A stretch of DNA of 64,000 bases, from contig JAGXFO010000002.1 in assembly GCA_024637255.1 (NCBI GenBank), positions 24,418-88,417 on the forward strand, given 5' to 3'. The position numbers and the translations under genes are program-made. The notes beneath the pieces are model-generated. The model saw only the letters and a list, made by a program, of their open reading frames with translations, ran no database searches and was not told where the DNA came from. This document shows positions 1 to 7,358 of the stretch, one piece after another (position 1 is the stretch's first letter; each line of letters starts with the position of its first letter). The DNA comes from Sulfurovum sp. Lineage in GTDB: Bacteria > Campylobacterota > Campylobacteria > Campylobacterales > Sulfurovaceae.

Positions 1-69
1 ATACCCTTCTTCTTGCAATGACTTGTGGCGATTTAAAGGTTATTTATATCAATTTATATTGGAGAATGC

Positions 70-1173
70 ATGGGACTAAGCATCGGACTCGTAGGACTAC
101 CAAATGTAGGAAAATCTACCACTTTTAACGCACTTACTAAAGCACAAAATGCAGAAAGTGCAAACTACCCTTTTTGTACCATAGAGCCAAACAAAGCTAT
201 TGTTCCTGTACCAGATGAGAGACTTGAAGCGCTTGCTAAAATAGTAAAACCAGAAAAACTACAGTACTCTACACTAGACTTTGTAGACATCGCTGGACTG
301 GTGAAAGGCGCAAGCAAAGGTGAAGGCCTGGGAAACAAATTTCTTTCAAATATTCGTGAAACGGACGTTATCTTACACATCGTAAGATGTTTTGAAGATG
401 ACAACATAGTGCATGTCGAAGGCTCCATAGATCCACTGCGTGATGTAGAGATCATCGAGCAGGAGTTACTTTTTGCAGACATTGATGCCTTGTTGAAGCG
501 CATTGATATGCTAAGAAAAAAGGCAAAGGGTAACGATAAGGACGCAAAAGAACAGCTAGTCGTTGCTGAGTCTCTGCTTTTACACATAGAAGACGGCTCT
601 CCTGTTTCTACTTTTTCAGACAGGCAGAGTGATGGTTTTTTGGCAATGAACAAAGATTTACGTCTGCTTACCTCAAAAGAGATCATCTATGGTGCCAATG
701 TAGATGAAAGTGGTTTGGGCGAAGACAATGAATTTGTTAAAACACTAAGAGCATATGCCGATGAAAGAGGTTATGAGGTCATCAAACTTTGTGCCAAAGT
801 AGAAGAAGATATGGTAGACTTTGAAGAAGAAGAAAAGAATGAAATGTTAGCTGACCTTGGAGTAACGCAGAGTGGACTTGACCAGATCATCCATAAAGGA
901 TTTGACAAATTGGGTCTTCAAAGTTATTTTACTGCCGGTGTAAAAGAAGTGCGCGCATGGACCATACGCAAGGGAACCGTAGCGCCCAAAGCTGCCGCAG
1001 TGATACATAATGACTTTGAAAAAGGTTTTATCCGTGCAGAAGTGATAGGCTATGAAGATTTTATAGCATTTGGCGGTGAATCTGGTGCAAAAGAAGCCGG
1101 AAAAGCTAGGCTCGAAGGTAAAGAGTATATCGTACAAGATGGTGATGTCATGCACTTTAGGTTTAACGTATAA
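70..1173 (+). CDS. ychF: Redox-regulated ATPase YchF (Obg-like P-loop GTPase family)
   Basis: A 367-residue protein with the YchF domain order: G domain from residue 1 with a Walker A loop (GLPNVGKST) and the NYPFCTIEPN switch region, a G3 motif DIAGLVKGASKGEG, a helical insertion at about residues 130-170, and a C-terminal TGS domain from about 280. YchF binds ATP rather than GTP and associates with ribosomes; it is a conserved cytosolic housekeeping factor. The start is the ATG ten bases after TTGGAG. Length matches the family (about 365). The bases before it hold only an AT-rich leader. Identification is secure; the physiological role is known from family members only. Confidence 0.97.
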   Translation: MGLSIGLVGLPNVGKSTTFNALTKAQNAESANYPFCTIEPNKAIVPVPDERLEALAKIVKPEKLQYSTLDFVDIAGLVKGASKGEGLGNKFLSNIRETDVILHIVRCFEDDNIVHVEGSIDPLRDVEIIEQELLFADIDALLKRIDMLRKKAKGNDKDAKEQLVVAESLLLHIEDGSPVSTFSDRQSDGFLAMNKDLRLLTSKEIIYGANVDESGLGEDNEFVKTLRAYADERGYEVIKLCAKVEEDMVDFEEEEKNEMLADLGVTQSGLDQIIHKGFDKLGLQSYFTAGVKEVRAWTIRKGTVAPKAAAVIHNDFEKGFIRAEVIGYEDFIAFGGESGAKEAGKARLEGKEYIVQDGDVMHFRFNV

Positions 1174-1201
1174 ATACAATGGCAGATAAAAGGGTTTACA
1201 G

Positions 1202-1663
1202 ATGAAAAAGTTATTTCTACTTGGCTTCATAGGCTTTGCATTACTTGGTTGTGACGGTAAAAAAGGTACTTTCCTTGAAACAGTAGAAAGTCAAAACGAC
1301 GTACCTACTGCTGTTGCGAAACTTGAAAGTCTCATTAAGTCTCAAGGGTTAATGCATTTTAGTACCATAGACCACAAAGCCAATGCCACTACTGTGAACA
1401 TGAACTTAAAGCCTGAGACTGTTGTGGCCTTTGGCAACCCAAAGATGGGGACAGTTCTTATGAATTGCAATCCTTCTATGGGCTTGGATCTACCTCTTCG
1501 TATGCTTTTTACAACAAATTATGAGGGTCAAACCACTATCATTTACACTAACCCTGAGTACTGGTCTTTAAAACACAACATTAAAGATGCGAACTGTTTA
1601 GAGATCCTCAGAAAAGCAAAAATAGCCTTAGGTGCTTTAGCACAAGAAGCGGGTAGGAAATAA
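1202..1663 (+). CDS. DUF302-family lipoprotein
   Basis: A 153-residue protein with a lipoprotein signal peptide: MKK, a hydrophobic stretch and a lipobox LLGC with the acylated cysteine at residue 17. The mature part has the DUF302 pattern: a conserved region around SQGLMHFSTIDHKANA, then a segment giving MNCNPSMGLDLPLRML and a terminal helix. DUF302 proteins are small periplasmic or membrane-attached proteins of unknown biochemical role, frequent in sulfur-oxidising and microaerophilic bacteria. It lies 28 bases after ychF, and its stop is one base before the next gene, so it is probably cotranscribed with the DUF1456 gene. A second DUF302 protein lies at 44753-45211. Confidence 0.85.
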   Translation: MKKLFLLGFIGFALLGCDGKKGTFLETVESQNDVPTAVAKLESLIKSQGLMHFSTIDHKANATTVNMNLKPETVVAFGNPKMGTVLMNCNPSMGLDLPLRMLFTTNYEGQTTIIYTNPEYWSLKHNIKDANCLEILRKAKIALGALAQEAGRK

Positions 1664-1664
1664 T

Positions 1665-2144
1665 ATGCTCATCAACACAAACGAAATACTCTTCCGTATT
1701 AAAAAAGCACTAAATCTAACTGAAGCACAGATGATGGAGGCCTACAGCCTTGAAGATTACCCCATGGAAGCTTCACACTTGGCATCACTTCTTGCCCGTC
1801 GTCAAGATAAAGACTTTACACTTTGCAGCTATGAAGAGTTAGGTGTATTTTTGGATGGACTTATTTCGCTTAAGCGTGGTCTGCCCCCTAAAAAATCAGG
1901 CGATAATGAAGCAATTGAGCTTAACAATAACCTTATACTTAAAAAACTGCGTATAGCACTCCAGCTCAAGGAAGCAGAAACAGAAATCATTTTTGGTTTG
2001 GCAGATATAGAGCTAAGTAAACAACAACTCTCTTCCCTCTTTCGAAAAGAAGGCCATAAAAACTTTAAAGAATGTTCAGATGAATTACTTATGGCCTTTC
2101 TAGATGGATTAGATGAGTTTTACTTTGTAGGCGAGATAGACTAA
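1665..2144 (+). CDS. DUF1456 family protein (YehS-like)
   Basis: A 159-residue protein made of two copies of the DUF1456 helical repeat, residues about 3-70 and 87-152. Each has the pattern N-x-(I/L)-L-(F/K)-(R/K)-(I/L)-(K/R)-x-AL-x-L and ends in a CSYEELGVFLDGL-like helix. YehS-type proteins are small cytosolic proteins of unknown function. The start follows the preceding stop by one base, which implies translational coupling with the DUF302 lipoprotein gene. Family assignment is by the repeat pattern; no function can be inferred from the neighbours. Confidence 0.85.
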   Translation: MLINTNEILFRIKKALNLTEAQMMEAYSLEDYPMEASHLASLLARRQDKDFTLCSYEELGVFLDGLISLKRGLPPKKSGDNEAIELNNNLILKKLRIALQLKEAETEIIFGLADIELSKQQLSSLFRKEGHKNFKECSDELLMAFLDGLDEFYFVGEID

Positions 2145-2172
2145 AGTCTATCTCTTACTTGGAGGGGAACCT

Positions 2173-2553
2173 TTGAAACAAGACAAATTACTGCGGGCTA
2201 TAAAAAACAACATAGCTAAAAAAGAAAAAACACTCAAAACCATACACGAAAAACATCCTCACTTAAAACATCTATCTGAAACACAAATACTTGCCTACTT
2301 TGACATCATTAGTCTGGATGAACTGAGTGCACTCAGAAGAAACATAAAAAAGTCTACATTATTTGATGATAACATTATCGATGAAGATTATTCTATTTGC
2401 TCCTGTACAAACAATCAGGGGCAAGCAAAAGATTTATATGCGTCAGAAGAATCTGCACAAAAAAAGGCAACTGTATTTATTGGCCAAAAAAAGCTGGAAC
2501 TCAAGGTATATGTATGTCCAAGTGGCTGTGGCTGGCATTTGACTAAAGGGTAA
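2173..2553 (+). CDS. Hypothetical protein with C-terminal cysteine cluster
   Basis: A 126-residue protein of unknown family. The N-terminal half is basic and helical; the C-terminal half has cysteines in two groups, CSC at about 78-80 and CPSGCGW near the end. This could be a small zinc-binding unit, like the zinc-ribbon tails of short phage or plasmid proteins. The start is a TTG placed seven bases after a strong ribosome site (GGAGGGGAA, 2161-2169); no in-frame ATG is available upstream. It sits at the end of the ychF-DUF302-DUF1456 gene line. The frame is very likely real because of the ribosome site; the function is unknown. Confidence 0.7.
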   Translation: MKQDKLLRAIKNNIAKKEKTLKTIHEKHPHLKHLSETQILAYFDIISLDELSALRRNIKKSTLFDDNIIDEDYSICSCTNNQGQAKDLYASEESAQKKATVFIGQKKLELKVYVCPSGCGWHLTKG

Positions 2554-2612
2554 AACATGATTGATCATCTTTCATATTTTCCGTATGAAGAAAATAAAGC
2601 TAAATCTACTCT

Positions 2613-2625
2613 TATTTGCTATAAT
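2613..2625 (+). promoter_or_regulatory. Extended -10 promoter for the thioesterase gene
   Basis: TGCTATAAT (2617-2625) is an exact extended -10 element, 30 bases before the thioesterase ATG. No clear -35 element is seen, which is usual for extended -10 promoters. Confidence 0.55.
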
Positions 2626-2654
2626 AATCACAATTTAAAACAAGGTAGTATCAC

Positions 2655-3035
2655 ATGAAAGATATTGTTTTTCCATTTCTTGAACACACTGGGGCTTCAT
2701 TAAAGAACTTTTCCAAAGGTGAGGCGGAAGTTGAGTTACATGTCCAGCCATATCATCTACAGCATCAAGGCTTTATACACGGCGGAGTCATATCAACGCT
2801 CATGGACAATACGGGTTGGTACGCCGCAGTATCTAATTTGGAAGACGGATTTACGGCAGTCACCATGGAGATAAAGATAAACTACCTAAAACCTGCTTTA
2901 GGAAAGTACCTTATAGCATCAGCTGCCATAAAACGGCAAGGTCGCACAACCTCATTTGTGACTATAGAGCTTCATGATGAAGGAAAACTTGTTGCCTATG
3001 CAACGGGAACATACGCTATTATAAAAGAGGATTAA
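2655..3035 (+). CDS. PaaI-family hot-dog thioesterase
   Basis: A 126-residue single hot-dog domain. The motif HQGFIHGGVISTLMDN (about 36-51) contains the HGG signature and the acidic residue of the PaaI/YbgC-like acyl-CoA thioesterases, followed by VTMEIKINYLKP, the typical central strand. Such enzymes hydrolyse acyl-CoA or aryl-CoA thioesters in the cytosol; the substrate cannot be told from sequence. The gene has its own promoter and converges with exonuclease III, overlapping it by four bases at the stops. Confidence 0.88.
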   Translation: MKDIVFPFLEHTGASLKNFSKGEAEVELHVQPYHLQHQGFIHGGVISTLMDNTGWYAAVSNLEDGFTAVTMEIKINYLKPALGKYLIASAAIKRQGRTTSFVTIELHDEGKLVAYATGTYAIIKED

Positions 3036-3802
3036 ACCTTCAGAACCAGCTTTACAGGACAGTGGTCACTTCCCATCACATGATCTAAGATATCTGCCTC
3101 GACTATCCTGTCTTTTAAGTCATCTGAAACATAGAAATAGTCAATTCTCCAGCCGACATTGTTTCCTCTTGCCCCTGCTCTGTAGCTCCACCAGCTGTAA
3201 CGCTCTTCAATGTTTCCATGCACATGTCTGAATGTATCTATGAAACCCAATGCGAGCAGTTTATCTTGCCATTCACGCTCCATAGGCAAAAAGCCTGAAG
3301 TCTTTTCATTGGCTTTTGGTCTTGCCAGGTCTATGGGGTGATGGGCAGTATTGACATCACCGCAGACGATGATAGATTTCCCTTGTTTGCGTAAATCAAG
3401 AATGTGCTCTAAAAAACGCTCATAAAACTCCATTTTATAAACCAAACGCTCATCATTACGTTGGCCATTGGGGAAATAGACGTTAAAGTAGGCAATGTCT
3501 CCGAAGTGATACTCGTTAATGCGCCCTTCATCCAGTATGTCTACATGAGAACAGCAAGAAGCTTCACCTTTAATGTCTGTATAGAGTGCGACACCCGACT
3601 GTCCTTTATTGGAAGAAGCGTTGATACTTTGAAATTTATAGTTTCGCTCAAAGATTCCTTCTGGAATCTGGTCTGCCTCTGCTTTAATTTCCTGCAATCC
3701 TAAAAAGTCCACATTTGCTTCATCTATCCACTTGAGTGCGTCTTTTTTGTCTACTGCTCTAATGCCGTTCACATTCCATGATATAAAGGTAAGTGTGCTC
3801 AT
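3032..3802 (-). CDS. xth: Exodeoxyribonuclease III (AP endonuclease)
   Basis: A 256-residue member of the exonuclease III/APE family. All active-site blocks are visible: SWNVNGIRA at the N-terminus, LQEIK (about 37), YFPNG, GDVNTAHHPIDLARPK (about 148), WWSYR and NVGWRIDYFYVS, and the C-terminal SDHCPV. It cleaves DNA at abasic sites and removes 3' blocks in base excision repair. Length is normal. It converges with the thioesterase gene and diverges from the methyltransferase gene with a short shared promoter region. Confidence 0.96.
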   Translation of the reverse strand: MSTLTFISWNVNGIRAVDKKDALKWIDEANVDFLGLQEIKAEADQIPEGIFERNYKFQSINASSNKGQSGVALYTDIKGEASCCSHVDILDEGRINEYHFGDIAYFNVYFPNGQRNDERLVYKMEFYERFLEHILDLRKQGKSIIVCGDVNTAHHPIDLARPKANEKTSGFLPMEREWQDKLLALGFIDTFRHVHGNIEERYSWWSYRAGARGNNVGWRIDYFYVSDDLKDRIVEADILDHVMGSDHCPVKLVLKV

Positions 3803-3863
3803 AAAAATCCTTGGTTATTTAGGTAGAATAATACCTAAACAGACTTCAAACAAAAGGCAAATC

Positions 3864-4433
3864 ATGGCAAAGGCAGACAGAGAACGCTGGGATGAAAAAT
3901 ACCAAAACAATAAAATCCCAGATAAGCCCATAAAGCTCGTGAGTGACTACGCAAAGCTTGCTACAGGGAAACAAGCTTTGGACATCGCCTGCGGCATGGG
4001 AAGACATAGCAAATATTTAGCCTCTCTTGGCTTTGAAGTAGATGCTTTTGATATCTCATCTGTTGCCATTGAACAGCTGCAAGGCATAGCAAACATCCAT
4101 GCAAAAGAAGTTGATTTTGATACCTATATACTGCCTAAAGAAAAGTATGACCTCATAGTCTGTACATACTTTTTGGAGCGTGAACTTTTCCCTCAAATAA
4201 TAGAAGCACTTAAACCGGGTGGCATCATACTTTTAGAAACATTTTTATACCATGCAGACAATCAAAGGGCACCATCCAACCCTGTCTTTATACTCCAAGA
4301 AGGTGAGCTTGAAGCAGCCTTTTTAAACAAATGTGAACTTTTGCATATGCTGGAGTTTTGGGATAAAGACTACTTGGGCTTTAAGACCATGAAAACATCC
4401 ATGGTGGCAAAAAAGTGGCGGCATGCCGGCTGA
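3864..4433 (+). CDS. Class I SAM-dependent methyltransferase
   Basis: A 189-residue protein with a Rossmann methyltransferase core: motif I LDIACGMGRHSKYLA, an acidic residue at the end of strand 2 (VDAFDIS), and KPGGIILLETF as the post-I region. It resembles TehB/thiopurine-type small methyltransferases. The frame is open further upstream, but the ATG at 3864 is chosen because the protein then begins with the usual short helix (MAKADRERWDEKY) and the upstream part overlaps the divergent xth start. The substrate is unknown. Confidence 0.85.
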   Translation: MAKADRERWDEKYQNNKIPDKPIKLVSDYAKLATGKQALDIACGMGRHSKYLASLGFEVDAFDISSVAIEQLQGIANIHAKEVDFDTYILPKEKYDLIVCTYFLERELFPQIIEALKPGGIILLETFLYHADNQRAPSNPVFILQEGELEAAFLNKCELLHMLEFWDKDYLGFKTMKTSMVAKKWRHAG

Positions 4434-4472
4434 GTACTTTTGGGCTTAGTACCGTATCTATCTGAATTAAAA

Positions 4473-5177
4473 TTAAAGCGCAAAGGATGAAACAAGCCCT
4501 ATAAGTCCGCCAAATATACCGCCCCACACCACCAGCCAACCCAAATGTTCTTTAATGAGTTCCTGTACCAATTCTTTAACCATTTTGGGTGTAAGCTCTT
4601 CAAGCCTTTTGCTGATGAGTCCTTCCACTGAGGCTATCATGTCTTCACTCAAGGCTGAACTTTGTATATGATGATCTAGCTGTGCCTTAAATCCAGAAGA
4701 TGAGACTATGGAGCCCACCGCACTTTTAAGCTTTCGAGAAAATGGTTCGCGCAATCCCTCCAATGCTTTTTCTCCTCCGAACATAGAAATAGCACTGCCA
4801 AACTTAGACTCCATGACCGTTTTAGTGAGGGCATCAAACGCAGGAGAAAAATCTGTATTTTCCACCAAAGGTGCAAGATCTATTTTGCGCTCCTCTTTTG
4901 CAAAGAAATCCCCTAACTGCTCTTTGGTGAAAAACTGCCTCATAATCATATTTTTAATAGAAATCTTAAAGGTGTCGAAGTTTTTTTCTATTACGCCAGA
5001 ACCATAAAGCAAAGGCACTTTTTCAAAAAGCATATGGATGGCAAGCTGATTTGTCACGGCTCCTGAGAATGCGAAAAGTCCTGTGAAAAGCAATGCATCA
5101 TGGTAGTTAGATGGTACCATGAAAGATAGTGCTATTAATAAAATGGAGAGTAGATCGGTAATCAATGATTTTGACAT
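4473..5177 (-). CDS. DUF445 family membrane protein
   Basis: A 234-residue protein with a hydrophobic N-terminal hairpin (about 8-45, containing the family motif F-x-x-A-x-T-N-x-L-A-I-x-M-L-F), a long charged helical middle, and a C-terminal transmembrane segment (about 208-230, GGIFGGLIGLVSSF). This is the layout of short DUF445 proteins. Function is unknown. It converges with the methyltransferase and stands just before the integron remnant, so it is the last host gene on that side. Confidence 0.85.
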   Translation of the reverse strand: MSKSLITDLLSILLIALSFMVPSNYHDALLFTGLFAFSGAVTNQLAIHMLFEKVPLLYGSGVIEKNFDTFKISIKNMIMRQFFTKEQLGDFFAKEERKIDLAPLVENTDFSPAFDALTKTVMESKFGSAISMFGGEKALEGLREPFSRKLKSAVGSIVSSSGFKAQLDHHIQSSALSEDMIASVEGLISKRLEELTPKMVKELVQELIKEHLGWLVVWGGIFGGLIGLVSSFAL

Positions 5178-5224
5178 GGTGTGTTCTTTAATTTATTTTT
5201 TATGAACTATAGCATAAATATGAC

Positions 5225-5602
5225 TCACATGTCCAAAGGACTCGCCACCCTACCCTTATTCATTTCCGCCACAACATGAGTATATACCCTCGTAGTCTCT
5301 ACCGATTTATGTCCAAGTAACTCTTGAATACTCCTCATATCTATGCCAAGTACCTCTTTATAAAGAAACAATAAAGCAGAAAATACTTGATTTTGTGTTG
5401 CTGGTGATACTTTTCTTTCCACTGCAAGGAAAGTAAGAAATGCTTCTATCTCCGGCTTAGCCATTTCTATGGGGTGCTTTTTATTGTGGAAAAAGATGTA
5501 ATGTTTTATCCATCCAACATAAGACTTTTCAGTTTTTATACTATAGTGTTTAAATCGTATTTTGTCGCGGACAATATCTAACAGTTTCTTCTTTACTTCC
5601 AT
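5225..5602 (-). pseudogene. intI: Integron integrase with large in-frame internal deletion
   Basis: The frame codes 125 residues against about 320 for IntI proteins. The N-terminal SAM-like domain is present (KHYSIKTEKSYVGWIKHY, then VSPATQNQVFSALLFLYKEV). The frame then jumps directly to the C-terminal end: RSIQELLGHKSVETTRVYTH, finishing with the SPLD tail usual in IntI. The retained end holds the last catalytic histidine (LLGH) and the nucleophilic tyrosine (VYTH). The Arg-I, Lys and HxxR boxes and the IntI-specific helix are missing. The junction falls at about 5335-5345, where GIDM joins a segment that in IntI proteins normally reads YDIR; a short repeat could have mediated the deletion. 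The start at 5602 follows TGGAG by seven bases. The protein cannot be catalytic. Confidence 0.88.
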
Positions 5603-5750
5603 GATATACTCCAAAAAATAGCAGGACACATGTCCGACTAATGTCAAAAATCTTTCAAATTGACACATTTTTAGAAATATTTTGATATACTACTAACATG
5701 AAGAATACAGTAATAGCGGGACACAGTGTTCCCCTAATAAATAGTTAGGC
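5603..5750 (+). other. attI-like recombination region with two direct repeats
   Basis: This lies between the intI start and the first cassette. It holds two imperfect 23-24 bp direct repeats, 5620-5642 and 5715-5738, both beginning AGC(A/G)GGACACA and ending CTAAT. It ends with the core GTTAGGC (5744-5750). In class 1 integrons attI contains integrase-binding direct repeats upstream of the core, and this arrangement is similar. The site assignment is inferred from layout; the repeats are seen directly. Confidence 0.7.
5660..5691 (+). promoter_or_regulatory. Possible cassette promoter (Pc)
   Basis: A perfect -35 TTGACA (5660-5665) is followed by TGATAT at 17 bp (5683-5688) or TATACT at 20 bp (5686-5691), reading toward the cassettes. 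Integrons carry such a promoter between intI and attI. The -10 element is weak at the ideal spacing, so activity is uncertain. Confidence 0.4.
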
Positions 5751-5762
5751 ATTGGTACCGAG

Positions 5763-6482
5763 ATGCTCATATTAGTAATGGCCGTAGTTTTTTTAGCTAC
5801 ATTTATTCGTTCTGCGTTTGGGTTCGGTGAGGCATTGGTGGCGGTTCCGCTCTTGGCGCTCATCATGCCAATAGAGATAGCCGCACCCGTTGCTGTGCTT
5901 GTGTCAATCACCGTCTCGTTGGTTGCGGTTGCTCAAGATTGGCGTCATGTGCACTTCCGAAGCGCAGGGCTGCTTTTTGTTTCTACATGTCTTGGCATAC
6001 CCATTGGTCTTTGGTTGTTGTCCGCGGTGCCCGAATCTGCCGTAAAGACTGTTCTTGCAATCGTCATCATCGCGTTTTCCGCTTTTTTCCTGCTCAACAA
6101 ATCGCAGGTAGCACTCAAATCAGACAAACTAGCTCCCGTATTTGGTTTTGTAGCTGGCATACTGGGAGGGGCCTACGGTATGAATGCACCTCCACTCGTA
6201 GCTTTCGGCACACTTCGCCGTTGGCCTCCGCAGCAGTTCCGCGCAACTTTGCAAGGTTACTTTCTTCCTGCCAGCATCGTCGTCATGATCGGCTATTGGG
6301 CGACTGGGCTGTGGGTATCGTCTGTAACTCGTTACTATCTGCTTACATTGCCAATCGTTGTTATTGCCATTTTCACAGGTCGCGCCGTAAGCAAGAGGTT
6401 CAATAGCCACACGTTCGTGGTCTATGTGCACTGTGGCTTGATCGTAGTTGGAGCGGCATTGCTGTTGCAAGCTTATGCCTAA
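5763..6482 (+). CDS. TSUP (TauE/SafE) family membrane permease, cassette 1
   Basis: A 239-residue integral membrane protein with about eight hydrophobic segments and the TSUP repeat signatures FIRSAFGFGEALVAVPLLAL near the N-terminus and FVAGILGGAYGMNAPPLVAF near the middle. Family members move sulfite, sulfonates or other small sulfur or organic anions; the substrate here is unknown. The gene fills the first cassette: its ATG is 13 bases after the cassette boundary and its TAA lies inside the attC R'' core. Base composition is clearly more GC-rich (GC-ending codons, GCG- and CGC-rich text) than the surrounding genome, so it was acquired from another host. No strong ribosome site is seen, so translation may rely on the short leader. 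Confidence 0.88.
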   Translation: MLILVMAVVFLATFIRSAFGFGEALVAVPLLALIMPIEIAAPVAVLVSITVSLVAVAQDWRHVHFRSAGLLFVSTCLGIPIGLWLLSAVPESAVKTVLAIVIIAFSAFFLLNKSQVALKSDKLAPVFGFVAGILGGAYGMNAPPLVAFGTLRRWPPQQFRATLQGYFLPASIVVMIGYWATGLWVSSVTRYYLLTLPIVVIAIFTGRAVSKRFNSHTFVVYVHCGLIVVGAALLLQAYA

Positions 6483-6548
6483 CTACTCGCTGCAGCCGAC
6501 CGTCATCCCGCTGCGCGGGCTATCGGCGGCTTAGCTCAAGCGTTATAT
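6477..6548 (+). other. attC site of cassette 1
   Basis: R'' GCCTAAC (6477-6483) and R' GTTATAT (6542-6548) bound a 72-bp imperfect palindrome with a GC-rich inner stem (CCGCTGCGCGGG region). R'' is exactly complementary to the core at 5744-5750, which is the left end of the same cassette. The site resembles attC sites of Proteobacterial mobile cassettes. Confidence 0.85.
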
Positions 6549-6627
6549 CCAAGAAGCCACATTATCTGGAAATTTGAATATGCCTATTTATGGAAGTAGA
6601 TTGGTAAATTTAAAATAAGGGCAAAAT

Positions 6628-6786
6628 ATGAGTTTTAATGCTGGAGATACAGTACAATTAAAATCTGGTGGCGAAATCATGACAATTGAAGAAATTGATG
6701 ATGATTCGGCAACTTGTATTTGGTTTGATAATAAGAAAGTTGAAAGACATACCTTTTTATTAATCACACTTAAAATTGTTGAATAG
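6628..6786 (+). CDS. DUF2158 (YodC-like) small protein, cassette 2
   Basis: A 52-residue frame. It begins MSFNAGDTVQLKSGGEIMT, continues to a CIWFD segment and ends in KIVE. GD-x-VQLKSGG-x-x-MT and the C-x-WF block are the hallmarks of the DUF2158/YodC family, small cytosolic beta-rich proteins of unknown role that are often found in cassettes and on plasmids. The start is ATG with AAGGGC upstream. It is too short for many gene finders. There is no attC between it and the following antitoxin gene, so the two share a cassette, or two cassettes have fused. Confidence 0.8.
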   Translation: MSFNAGDTVQLKSGGEIMTIEEIDDDSATCIWFDNKKVERHTFLLITLKIVE

Positions 6787-6826
6787 TTTTATTTAATGAT
6801 GTATATTTAAAATATTGGAGTTTATT

Positions 6827-7054
6827 ATGTTGGCTTTAAAACAAGAACAACTTTTTGATGAGATAGATATTTTACCAATAGATTTGAAAACTAAAATTGT
6901 TGATAAGACATTAGCTAGTATCACACTTTTGAACAGTGAAATAGATAAGCTATGGATAAAAGAAGCTAACAAAAGAAAACAAGAGATTGAGTCAAATTCC
7001 AGTACATTGGTTGATGGAGACGAAGTTTTCAAAAAAATCTCTCAAAGACTTTAG
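6827..7054 (+). CDS. Addiction-module antitoxin, RelB/TIGR02574-like, cassette 2
   Basis: A 75-residue acidic helical protein. The pattern LPIDLKTKIVDKTLASI, then WIKEANKRKQEIES and a short C-terminal tail VDGDEVFKKI, is that of the 'putative addiction module component' antitoxins that pair with RelE/ParE toxins. The ATG at 6827 is preceded by TTGGAG at seven bases; the upstream TTG is part of that ribosome site and is rejected as a start. The partner frame starts seven bases after its stop. Known relatives bind and neutralise the toxin and repress their own operon; this is inferred here. Confidence 0.8.
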   Translation: MLALKQEQLFDEIDILPIDLKTKIVDKTLASITLLNSEIDKLWIKEANKRKQEIESNSSTLVDGDEVFKKISQRL

Positions 7055-7061
7055 TTCATAG

Positions 7062-7352
7062 ATGACCTACTCTTTCCACCCAGACGCTGAACTTGAATTA
7101 AATGCTTCAGTTGATTATTATCAAGAGTGTAAAGATGAGCTTGGTGCAGAACTTGCATATGAAGTTCAAAAAACAATCCAAAGAATATTAGCATTTCCTT
7201 TAGCATGACAAAAACTAGATGGAGACATAAGAAGATGTTTAACAAACAGGTTTCCATTTGGAATACTTTATTTTCAATGAGATAATAAAATTATTATTTT
7301 AGCTGTTATGCAACTTCATAGAAAACCAAACTACTGGAAAGACAGAAGCTAA
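7062..7352 (+). pseudogene. RelE/ParE-like toxin with two in-frame TGA codons, cassette 2
   Basis: The continuous frame has 96 codons and reads as a full RelE/ParE-superfamily toxin: MTYSFHPDAELELNASVDYY, then ILAFPLA, QKLDGDIRRCLTNRFPFGI, IIILAVMQLHRKP and NYWKDR at the end. It is interrupted by TGA at codon 49 (7206-7208) and codon 73 (7278-7280), with no frameshift. Codon 49 is where the family motif FPxAWxxL has tryptophan. A normal TGG is used at codon 92. Under the standard code the product stops at 48 residues and is inactive. Either the toxin died by two TGG-to-TGA-type changes while the antitoxin stayed open, or the cassette came from a host reading UGA as tryptophan. Confidence 0.75.
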
Positions 7353-7358
7353 ACAAAG

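Noticed and set aside
165..686. 173-codon frame on the minus strand inside ychF
   Set aside because: Serine/leucine-rich shadow of the ychF coding strand, no ribosome site, no family.
4434..4460. GTAC-bounded weak hairpin between the methyltransferase and DUF445 genes
   Set aside because: Four-base arms only; not enough for a terminator call.
6129..6470. Minus-strand and +2 frames inside the TSUP gene
   Set aside because: Long only because the cassette is GC-rich; composition is not protein-like.
6815..6826. TTG start for the addiction antitoxin
   Set aside because: The TTG is part of the ribosome site TTGGAG that serves the ATG at 6827.
7348..7354. GCTAAAC as R'' of the cassette 2 attC
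   Set aside because: Alignment with the last attC places R'' at 7359-7365 instead, giving matching spacing and the shared AAAACATAG text.
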